From Rhizorhabdus sp. (GTDB lineage: Bacteria > Pseudomonadota > Alphaproteobacteria > Sphingomonadales > Sphingomonadaceae): 5,124 bases of DNA. Of this stretch, positions 1 to 5,124 are shown piece after piece; position 1 is the stretch's first letter; each line of letters opens with the position of its first letter. The position numbers and the translations under genes were made by a program. The stretch spans positions 1-5,124 of the forward strand of contig SCUQ01000341.1 in NCBI GenBank assembly GCA_004297635.1, read 5' to 3'. Under the pieces are notes generated by a model. The model was not told the origin of the DNA. It did not search any database and worked only from the letters and a program-made list of their open reading frames with translations.

Positions 1-97
1 CCGGCTCGGCGCTGCTGCGCAGCCGGAAGGGCAGCACCAGGAACAGGCAGCCCCACCAGAATAATATGTAAATCGCGATGATCGACGTGGTGCGCAT
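1..97 (-). CDS. DUF1467 family small membrane protein (5' part only)
   Basis: The ATG at 97 opens a frame whose first 32 codons lie in the window; the rest is cut off by the window edge. The visible residues begin MRTTSIIAIYILFWWG and continue with a hydrophobic run to about residue 23, then FRLRSSAEP. This reads as one N-terminal membrane segment followed by a charged loop. The pattern of a short polar start, an AIYxLFW segment and then an LPFxxR motif is what I remember of DUF1467 proteins, small two-helix inner-membrane proteins of alphaproteobacteria with no known function. A GAAGG sequence sits 5 bases before the ATG as a good ribosome binding site. The gene follows rnj after 60 bases, in the same direction, a neighbourhood that also fits DUF1467. 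The family call rests on only 32 residues and on recalled sequences, so the function remains unknown. Confidence 0.7.
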   Translation of the reverse strand, partial: MRTTSIIAIYILFWWGCLFLVLPFRLRSSAEP

Positions 98-130
98 GGC
101 CGCCTTCTATCTCCCGCCGTTCATCCTGTC

Positions 131-156
131 GTCCTTCGAGACGCCACTTCGAGGAC
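131..156 (-). other. Imperfect inverted repeat between rnj and DUF1467
   Basis: In the transcribed sense the sequence reads GTCCTCGA, a 9-base loop, then TCGAAGGAC. The arms pair over 8 bp with one bulged A. It begins one base after the rnj stop codon. No run of T follows, so it is not a standard intrinsic terminator. It could be a 3'-end or processing structure of the rnj message, or it may be chance. Confidence 0.3.
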
Positions 157-157
157 C

Positions 158-1810
158 TTAAACCCGGATGATCGACACTTCGACCACCGGCTTCTTGCCG
201 GTCCAGGACGTCGCACGGCGGCGGACGGCGAGACGGACGGCCTCCTTGAGCCGCGATTCGTCCCTGCCGCCACCCTTGACGCCCTTGGCCACCGCTTCTG
301 CCGCCGCCTCGCAGGCATCGGCCAGGAAATCCTCCCGATCCTCCTCGACCGGCAGCCCCTGCAGCTGGAGCGAGGGCTCGCCCTTCAGCCGGTCGGCCTT
401 ATCCAAGGCGACCGTCACCCCGATATAGCCGTAGAGCCCGACCCGGCGGCGCTCGTTCATCGTCGATCCGTCGGCGGGCAGGATCACGTCGCCATCGAGG
501 ACCAGGCGGCCGACGCGCTCCTGCCCGATCGCCTTCGGCCCTTCGGGGGCGAGGCGGACGAGGGTGCCGTTCGACTGGACGATGCCGCGCGCGACACCCT
601 CCGCCTTGGCGAAGCGCGCCTGTTCGGCCATGTGGCGCAGCTCGCCATGGACCGGCAGGATGATCTCGGGCCGGATCCACTTGTACATCGCGGCCAGCTC
701 CGGCCGACCGGGATGGCCCGAGACATGGACCTCTGCCTGACGATCGGTGACCATGTCGATCCGCTTGGCGGCGAGGGCATTCTGGATGCGGCCGATCGCT
801 ATCTCGTTGCCGGGGATCTGCTTCGACGAGAAGACGACGGTATCCCCCGCGGACAGCTTGATCGGATGGCTGTCGAAAGCGATCCGCGACAGCGCGGCGC
901 GCGCCTCGCCCTGGCCGCCGGTGGCGATGATCATCACATCGCGCGGCGGCAGTTTCATCGCCGTGTCGACGTCGATCAGCGGCGGGAAATTCTTCAGATA
1001 GCCGCTCGCCTTGGCGACACGGATGATCCGATCGAGCGAGCGGCCGGCGACGCACAGCTTGCGCCCGGTATCCTGCGCGACCTCGCCCAGGGTCTGCAGC
1101 CGGGCGGCATTGGAGGCGAAGGTCGTCACCAGCACCCGCGCCTTGCAGGCGCCGATCACCTCATCGAGGCCCTTGCGCACATCGGCTTCCGAGCCGGAGG
1201 CTTCCTCGTTGAAGACGTTGGTCGAATCGCACACGAGGGCGAGGATGCCCTTGTCGCCGATCGCGGTGAGCTCCTCGGCGGTGGAGGGGATGCCGAGCAG
1301 CGGCTCCTTGTCGATCTTCCAGTCGCCGGTGTGGAAGATGCGGCCATAGGGCGTCTCGATCAGCAGCGCGTTGCCCTCGGGGATCGAGTGGGCGAGCGGC
1401 ACGTAGGTGAAGCCGAACGGCCCGAGCTGAAAGCTGCCTTCATTCTCGATGATGCGCAGATCGACCTTGTCGCTGATCCCTTCCTCGTCGAGCTTGCCCT
1501 GGATGAGCGCGGCGGTGAAGCGGGTGGCGTAGAGCGGCACGCCGAGATCGGTGGCGAGATAGGGGATCGCGCCGATATGATCCTCATGACCATGGGTCAG
1601 GACCACGCCGAGCAGATCCTCGGCACGTTCCTCGATGAAGCTCAAATCGGGCAGGATCAGCTCGACTCCCGGATAACCCGGATCGGCGAAGGTGAGGCCG
1701 AGATCGACCATCACCCATTTGCCCTGGGTGCCGTAGAGATTGACGTTCATGCCGATCTCCCCGGAGCCGCCAAGCGCCAGGAAGAGCAGTTCGTTACCGG
1801 GAGTAGTCAC
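158..1810 (-). CDS. rnj: Ribonuclease J (metallo-beta-lactamase / beta-CASP nuclease)
   Basis: This 550-residue protein is a full-length RNase J, a cytoplasmic zinc-dependent enzyme with 5'-3' exonuclease and endonuclease activity in rRNA maturation and mRNA decay. Visible motifs in order are: the N-terminal strand LALGGSGEIGMN (11-22); the metal-binding HGHEDH (73-78); the ligand region H141-SIPE; HTGDWK (160-165) with ligand D163; and CDSTN (194-198). The beta-CASP insert follows, with TTFASN (229-234) and ATGGQGE (296-302). Next come HVSGHP (362-367) and LPVHGE (385-390), which carry the late histidine ligands. The last 100 or so residues are the C-terminal domain and end VEVSIIRV. All expected catalytic residues are present. 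The start is GTG: it gives the family-typical MTTPGNELLFLALGG N-terminus, an in-frame TAA lies 24 bases upstream, and there is no nearer alternative. No convincing Shine-Dalgarno sequence precedes it. The gene lies 58 bases after coaX and 60 before DUF1467. Confidence 0.96.
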   Translation of the reverse strand: MTTPGNELLFLALGGSGEIGMNVNLYGTQGKWVMVDLGLTFADPGYPGVELILPDLSFIEERAEDLLGVVLTHGHEDHIGAIPYLATDLGVPLYATRFTAALIQGKLDEEGISDKVDLRIIENEGSFQLGPFGFTYVPLAHSIPEGNALLIETPYGRIFHTGDWKIDKEPLLGIPSTAEELTAIGDKGILALVCDSTNVFNEEASGSEADVRKGLDEVIGACKARVLVTTFASNAARLQTLGEVAQDTGRKLCVAGRSLDRIIRVAKASGYLKNFPPLIDVDTAMKLPPRDVMIIATGGQGEARAALSRIAFDSHPIKLSAGDTVVFSSKQIPGNEIAIGRIQNALAAKRIDMVTDRQAEVHVSGHPGRPELAAMYKWIRPEIILPVHGELRHMAEQARFAKAEGVARGIVQSNGTLVRLAPEGPKAIGQERVGRLVLDGDVILPADGSTMNERRRVGLYGYIGVTVALDKADRLKGEPSLQLQGLPVEEDREDFLADACEAAAEAVAKGVKGGGRDESRLKEAVRLAVRRRATSWTGKKPVVEVSIIRV

Positions 1811-1839
1811 TAAAAAATTTGTCCAATCTTATGATCTTG

Positions 1840-1862
1840 GCCCGGCCCTGAAGAGGCGGGGC
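1840..1862 (-). other. GC-rich hairpin in the coaX-rnj gap
   Basis: In the transcribed sense GCCCCGCC and GGCCGGGC flank a 7-base loop (TCTTCAG) and pair over 8 positions with a single C-C mismatch. The hairpin starts 6 bases after the coaX stop codon. A run of six T lies about 20 bases further on, directly before the rnj start, which is too far away for a standard intrinsic terminator. It may be an attenuating or RNA-stability structure at the coaX/rnj boundary. Its function is not shown by the sequence. Confidence 0.35.
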
Positions 1863-1868
1863 GCTGTC

Positions 1869-2675
1869 TTATTTCACCGCCTTGTAGCGGTCGTACATCA
1901 GGCCGAGGCCCTGGATGGTCAGATCGGGCTCGATGCTGTCGAACAGCTTCACATGCCGCTCGAACAGGGTCGCCAGCCCGCCGGTCGCGATGACCTTCGC
2001 GGGACGGCCGACTTCGGCCTTCATCCGCGCGACCAGCCCCTCGATCATCGATACATAGCCGAAATAGATGCCGATGAGCATCTGATCGGCGGTGGTGCGG
2101 CCGATCACGCTCGATTTCTCGGGCGCCTCGATCGCGATGCGCGGCAGCTTCGCCGCCGCCCCGACCAGAGCATCGAGCGAAAGATTCAGGCCCGGCGCGA
2201 TGATCCCGCCCTTATAGGCGCCGGAATAGTCGACCACGTCGAAGGTGGTCGCCGTGCCGAAATCGATCACGATCAGGTCGCCGGGGTGCAGCCGATGCGC
2301 CGCGATGACGTTGACCGCGCGATCGGCGCCGACATTCTGCGGCTCGTCGACATCGAGGGTGATCCCCCAATCGACCGGCGGACGCCCCGCGATGAGCGCA
2401 TCCACCCCGAAATATTTCTGCGCCAGCACCTCGAGATTATGGAGCGCACGCGGCACGACGGTGGCGACGATCACCGCCTCGATATCCTTGCGGTCATAGC
2501 CTTCGAGCTGGAGCAGCTGGTGGAGCCAGACCGCATATTCATCGGCGGTCCGGCGCGGATCCGTGGCGATGCGCCAGCGGGCCTTGATGACCCCGCCGGG
2601 CTGCTCCGGCCCCGATGCGGGGTCGACCAGCGCGAAGACTATATTGGTATTGCCGGCATCGATCGCAAGCAGCAT
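1869..2675 (-). CDS. coaX: Type III pantothenate kinase
   Basis: This 268-residue protein phosphorylates pantothenate with ATP, the first committed step of coenzyme A synthesis, in the cytoplasm. It belongs to the ASKHA fold of type III kinases, which as a family need a monovalent cation and are not feedback-inhibited by CoA. The phosphate-binding DAGNTN is at 6-11. GADRAVN (116-122) includes the likely catalytic base D118. DFGTATTFD (138-146) is the second phosphate loop, GGIIAPG (156-162) lines the substrate site, and ATGGLA lies in the C-terminal half. The length is normal. The ATG at 2675 was chosen because [11 protein letters not shown] is the usual N-terminus. The same frame is open for 147 codons further upstream, but that part lies within birA and resembles nothing in the family. 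An AGGA lies 6 bases after the midpoint of the 28-base gap that follows birA, at a usable distance from the ATG. Stop is TAA. Confidence 0.95.
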   Translation of the reverse strand: MLLAIDAGNTNIVFALVDPASGPEQPGGVIKARWRIATDPRRTADEYAVWLHQLLQLEGYDRKDIEAVIVATVVPRALHNLEVLAQKYFGVDALIAGRPPVDWGITLDVDEPQNVGADRAVNVIAAHRLHPGDLIVIDFGTATTFDVVDYSGAYKGGIIAPGLNLSLDALVGAAAKLPRIAIEAPEKSSVIGRTTADQMLIGIYFGYVSMIEGLVARMKAEVGRPAKVIATGGLATLFERHVKLFDSIEPDLTIQGLGLMYDRYKAVK

Positions 2676-2703
2676 GGCTCGTCCTGGTCCCTGTTCGGCG
2701 CCG

Positions 2704-3405
2704 CTATAGCAGGAAAATGTCGCCGGCGTGCACGACATGCGCGCGCCCGTCAGCGGATTTGAGGCGGAGCGCGCCATCGGCCTCCAGCCCCTCATAGAGA
2801 CCGTCGATCGCGCCCTCGGCCGCGTTGACCCGCAGCGCCGTGCCCGGCGGGTGCGCGCGTGCCTGCCAGCGGGCGAGCACGACGCCGAGCCCCTCGCCGC
2901 GCCAGCGCGCCAGCCAGGCCGCGAAGCTGGCCGCCAGCTCCGCGGCGAAATCGGCGGGATCGGGCGGCGACAGGCCGAGCGCCGCAAGACTGGTCGCGGG
3001 GCGATCGGGCAGGTCGGGATGGTGGGCGAGGTTGACGCCGATCCCGACCACCACCGCATCGCCCACGCCCTCGAGGAGGATGCCCGAGATCTTGGCACCA
3101 TCGGCGAGCAGGTCATTGGGCCATTTGATCATCAGCCGCTCGGGCGCCAGCCAGCCCTGGAGCAGCGTGTCGAGCGCCACCGCCGCGACCAGCGCGAGGC
3201 TGGGCGCGCGCGGATCGCCCGTCCGGGGACGGACGATGGTGCTCGCATAGAGATTGCCCGGTGGCGACACCCAGAGCCGCCCCTGCCGCCCGCGCCCGCC
3301 GGTCTGGGTATCGGCGCGCAGCCAGATACCCTCGGGGGCACCGTCGCGCGCGAGGGCGGCGAGATCGTCATTGGTGGACGCGGTGGTGTGGACGTGGCGG
3401 ATCAA
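2704..3405 (-). CDS. birA: Biotin--[acetyl-CoA-carboxylase] ligase, monofunctional
   Basis: This 233-residue enzyme makes biotinyl-AMP from biotin and ATP and transfers biotin to a lysine of biotin-dependent carboxylases, in the cytoplasm. Motifs are STN (10-12); the biotinyl-AMP loop GGRGRQG (36-42); PPGNLYAS (48-55); KWPNDLL (94-100); KISGILLE (105-112) with the active-site lysine K105; and GIGVNL (121-126). The last 45 or so residues form the SH3-like C-terminal domain, ending HAGDIFLL. There is no N-terminal helix-turn-helix, so unlike E. coli BirA it is not expected to act as the biotin operon repressor. The TTG at 3405 is chosen because it gives [12 protein letters not shown], the expected N-terminus, and GGAGGA lies 4 bases upstream. 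An in-frame ATG at 3579 would add 58 residues, encoded mostly by the intergenic palindrome, and overlap the end of nuoN; this is unlikely to be the true start. Stop is TAG, 28 bases before coaX. Confidence 0.93.
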   Translation of the reverse strand: MIRHVHTTASTNDDLAALARDGAPEGIWLRADTQTGGRGRQGRLWVSPPGNLYASTIVRPRTGDPRAPSLALVAAVALDTLLQGWLAPERLMIKWPNDLLADGAKISGILLEGVGDAVVVGIGVNLAHHPDLPDRPATSLAALGLSPPDPADFAAELAASFAAWLARWRGEGLGVVLARWQARAHPPGTALRVNAAEGAIDGLYEGLEADGALRLKSADGRAHVVHAGDIFLL

Positions 3406-3407
3406 AT

Positions 3408-3534
3408 ATTCCTCCCCGGCACGGGGCGGGGGACCATCCGGGGGATGGTGGAGGGGGATCGACGCAAGGGGATCGCCTGTTTCATCCCCCCTCCACCGGC
3501 TTCGCCGCTCCCCCTCCCCGTGCCGGGGAGGAAT
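3408..3534. repeat. 127-bp intergenic palindromic element (REP/MITE-like)
   Basis: The ends are inverted repeats of 26 bases (3408-3433 and 3509-3534) that match at 25 positions. The outer 19 bases (ATTCCTCCCCGGCACGGGG) are perfect. Inside are three smaller foldbacks: CCATCC/GGATGG (3434-3448, loop GGG); a 13-bp stem of 3447-3459 with 3484-3497 with one bulged C; and CGGC-TTC-GCCG (3497-3507). Neighbouring stems share one or two bases at their edges. An 8-bp direct repeat GGGGATCG occurs at 3454-3461 and 3468-3475. The whole can fold as a branched, cloverleaf-like structure in RNA or as a cruciform in DNA. It encodes no protein of its own. It starts 7 bases after the nuoN stop and ends 2 bases before the birA start codon. 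I recall similar ATTCCTCCCC...GGGGAGGAAT elements as frequent between genes in sphingomonads. That it is a dispersed repeat is inference, since only one copy lies in this window. Confidence 0.8.
3410..3415 (-). promoter_or_regulatory. birA ribosome binding site inside the palindrome arm
   Basis: GGAGGA ends 4 bases before the TTG start of birA, a strong Shine-Dalgarno match at good spacing that supports this rare start codon. The site lies within the downstream arm of the 26-base inverted repeat, so in the folded message it would pair with TCCTCC of the other arm and be hidden. Confidence 0.75.
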
Positions 3535-3541
3535 GATATCG

Positions 3542-4996
3542 TCAAAACAGCGACCGCGCCGCCGCCATGCTGGTGGCATCGAGCAGCGGAATCGCGAGAT
3601 AGCCCAGCGGCGAAACGGCGAGGGCTGCCAGCGCGATCAGCCCGCCTTCGAGCGGCGACGCCTGCGGCGCATAGCCGGCCGCCGGTTCGTCGAAGTAGAT
3701 CGTCTTGACGATCTTCAGATAGTAAAAGGCGCCGATCACCGAGGTGGCGATGCCGATCATGGCCAGCGGCCAGAAGCCGGCGCGGACGAGCGCGTCGAAC
3801 ACCAGGAATTTGGGCCAGAAGCCGAACAGCGGCGGGATGCCGGCCAGGCTGAACATGAAGATCGCGAAGGCGGCGGCAAGGCCGGGGCGGCTGCGCGACA
3901 GGCCGGAGAGGCTGGCGATCGTCTCGATCGGCTCGCCGTCGGCATCGCGCATCTGCAGGGCGCAGATGAAGCTGCCCAGGGTCATCGCGACATAGACGGC
4001 GAGATAGGTGAGCGTCGCGGCAATGCCCTCTGCGGTGCCGGCGGCCAGGCCGAACAGCGCGAAGCCGACATTGTTGATCGACGAATAGGCCAGCAGCCGC
4101 TTGAAATTGCTCTGCCCGATCGCGGCGACGCCGCCGAGGATCGTCGAGGCCAGCGCCGAGAAGATCACGATCTGGCGCCAGCTGTCCGTCGCCGAGCCCA
4201 TCGCCTCGACCGTGACGCGCATCAGCAGCGCCATCGCCGCCACCTTGGGCGCGGAGGCGAAGAAGGCCGTCACCGGGGTCGGCGCACCTTCATAGACGTC
4301 GGGGGTCCACATGTGGAACGGCACCGCCGAAATCTTGAAGGCGAGGCCGGCCAGAACGAAGACGAGGCCGAACATCTGGCCGGTGCCGATGCCGCCTTCC
4401 GCGCTGCTCCGGGCGAGCGAATCGGAGATGCCCGCGAACAGGGTGGTGCCGGTGAAGCCGTAGAGCAGCGAGATGCCGTAGAGCAGGATGCCGCTGGCCA
4501 GTGCGCCGAGGACGAAATATTTGAGCGCCGCTTCGGCGGAGCGGGTGTCGCGGCGCAGGAAGCCCGCCAGCACATAGGCCGACAGCGACTGCAGCTCGAG
4601 CCCGACATAGAGGGTCAGCAGGTCGCCCGCCGACACCATCATCCCCATGCCGACCGCCGAAAACAGGATCAGGATCGGATATTCGGCGCGATAGCCCCCG
4701 GCCCGCGCGAAGAAGCCGGGCGCGACCATCACCGAGACAGCGGCGGCGATATAGATCAGCAGCTTGGCGAAGGCCGCGAAGCTGTCGGCAATATAGAGGC
4801 CGTCGAAGCCGGGGCCGCCATTGCCGGCGGGGCCGGTCAGCGAGAAGGCGGCGGCACCGAACAGCGCGACCGCCCCCCAGCCGATCGTGCGGGCCAGGCC
4901 GTCACCGCCGAAGGCGGCGACCATCAGCAGCATCATGGCGCCGATCGAGAGGATCAGCTCCGGAACGGTCAGGGCGAGCGAAGCGGTCATCGACAT
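3542..4996 (-). CDS. nuoN: NADH-quinone oxidoreductase subunit N
   Basis: This 484-residue inner-membrane protein is one of the three antiporter-like proton-pumping subunits of respiratory complex I. It is hydrophobic throughout, with about 13-14 membrane segments expected. The charged residues of the proton path are in place: E134 in YVGLELQSLSAY, K159 in EAALKYF, K221 in LAFKISAVPFHMWTPD, K251 in ASAPKVAAM, and K396 in FGFWPKFLVF. TPDVYEGAPTPV (231-242) and NFKRLLAYSSINNVGF (297-312) are family signatures. The length is normal. The ATG at 4996 overlaps the stop of the upstream gene by one base (TGATG), which suggests coupled translation, and a GGAGG lies 10 bases upstream. A second ATG two codons later (4990) is possible. 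It is the last nuo gene here; birA follows after the palindromic element. Stop is TGA. Confidence 0.97.
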   Translation of the reverse strand: MSMTASLALTVPELILSIGAMMLLMVAAFGGDGLARTIGWGAVALFGAAAFSLTGPAGNGGPGFDGLYIADSFAAFAKLLIYIAAAVSVMVAPGFFARAGGYRAEYPILILFSAVGMGMMVSAGDLLTLYVGLELQSLSAYVLAGFLRRDTRSAEAALKYFVLGALASGILLYGISLLYGFTGTTLFAGISDSLARSSAEGGIGTGQMFGLVFVLAGLAFKISAVPFHMWTPDVYEGAPTPVTAFFASAPKVAAMALLMRVTVEAMGSATDSWRQIVIFSALASTILGGVAAIGQSNFKRLLAYSSINNVGFALFGLAAGTAEGIAATLTYLAVYVAMTLGSFICALQMRDADGEPIETIASLSGLSRSRPGLAAAFAIFMFSLAGIPPLFGFWPKFLVFDALVRAGFWPLAMIGIATSVIGAFYYLKIVKTIYFDEPAAGYAPQASPLEGGLIALAALAVSPLGYLAIPLLDATSMAAARSLF

Positions 4997-5124
4997 CAGT
5001 GATGCGCCTCCGCGTGCGCAATGGAAGGTTGGGGTTTGCCGACAACGACCTTGGCGTCGCTTGCCGGCGCCGTCGGCGCGAGCCGGGCGAGGACCGCGCC
5101 GACATCGTTGCGCATCGGCGCGAT
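4996..5124 (-). CDS. nuoM: Probable NADH-quinone oxidoreductase subunit M, C-terminal end
   Basis: An open frame enters at the window edge and runs 42 codons to a TGA at 4998-4996 that overlaps the nuoN ATG. The residues start IAPMRNDVGAVLARLAP and end SIAHAEAHH. This is a soluble, alanine- and histidine-rich tail without a membrane segment. The position directly before nuoN, with a one-base overlap, is the standard place of nuoM. The opening residues fit the end of the last NuoM helix region, where proteins of this family carry a short polar tail. No diagnostic NuoM motif lies in the window, so the identification rests on gene order. Confidence 0.75.
   Translation of the reverse strand: MAPMRNDVGAVLARLAPTAPASDAKVVVGKPQPSIAHAEAHH

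Noticed and set aside
107..124. Five-codon upstream frame (MNGGR) before DUF1467, possible leader peptide
   Set aside because: It is too short, has no attenuator-like codons and no paired alternative hairpins, so chance is the simplest explanation.
632..1813. Plus-strand open frame of 393 codons, antisense to rnj
   Set aside because: It is an antisense shadow of rnj, with low-complexity composition and no family resemblance, while rnj carries all its catalytic motifs.
1811..1862. Intrinsic terminator after coaX
   Set aside because: The hairpin and the T-run are about 20 bases apart, and the T-run abuts the rnj start codon, so this is not a standard terminator; it is kept only as a hairpin.
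1740..2762. Plus-strand open frame of 340 codons across coaX
   Set aside because: It is antisense to coaX, covers both gene boundaries and the rnj start, and shows no domain.
2676..3116. Possible 147-residue N-terminal extension of CoaX
   Set aside because: The frame is open but lies within birA in another frame. CoaX proteins begin at the [11 protein letters not shown] position, and a usable AGGA precedes that ATG.
3408..3534. Insertion sequence remnant, tRNA-like gene or CRISPR repeat
   Set aside because: There is no transposase fragment or clear target duplication, no anticodon arm or CCA-type acceptor pattern, and no regularly spaced repeats; a REP/MITE-like palindrome fits best.
2728..3708. 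Plus-strand open frame of 326 codons across birA
   Set aside because: It is antisense to birA, the palindrome and the nuoN end, with no recognisable motif.
3254..5002. Plus-strand open frame of 582 codons, antisense to nuoN and the palindrome
   Set aside because: It mirrors a real gene in high-GC DNA. The translation is rich in Arg, Gly, Gln, Glu and His with no recognisable domain, and it runs across the intergenic palindrome. nuoN on the other strand is unmistakable.

Overview
The window is a high-GC stretch of a bacterial chromosome, with every recognisable gene on the minus strand. The gene set and protein sequences point to an alphaproteobacterium, most likely a member of the Sphingomonadales. 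The signs are the order nuoM-nuoN-birA-coaX-rnj-DUF1467, an RNase J of the alphaproteobacterial type, and an intergenic palindrome of a kind I recall as common in sphingomonads. The lineage call is by memory of family sequences, not by a search.

Read in the direction of transcription (from 5124 down to 1), the window starts with the last 42 codons of what is probably nuoM. Its stop overlaps the start of nuoN by one base, in a TGATG arrangement. nuoN (4996-3542) is the last gene of the complex I (nuo) cluster. The 136-base gap after nuoN is filled almost wall to wall by a 127-bp palindromic element (3408-3534). Its downstream arm supplies the Shine-Dalgarno sequence for birA, which starts at a TTG at 3405. 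birA (biotin-protein ligase, catalytic part only) is followed by coaX (type III pantothenate kinase, 2675-1869) and rnj (ribonuclease J, GTG start at 1810, stop at 158). A short DUF1467 membrane protein begins at 97 and runs off the window edge.

The genes look like one transcription unit or a set of closely packed ones. Gaps are 28 to 136 bases and there is no clear intrinsic terminator or promoter. Functionally they are housekeeping: respiratory proton pumping (NuoM, NuoN), biotin attachment (BirA), the first step of CoA synthesis (CoaX) and RNA processing and decay (RNase J). I see no mobile element genes, CRISPR array, tRNA, rRNA or defence system, and no undescribed system. The points worth a second look are the palindrome that carries birA's ribosome binding site, and the unusual start region of rnj. 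No stretch longer than 300 bases is without a gene.
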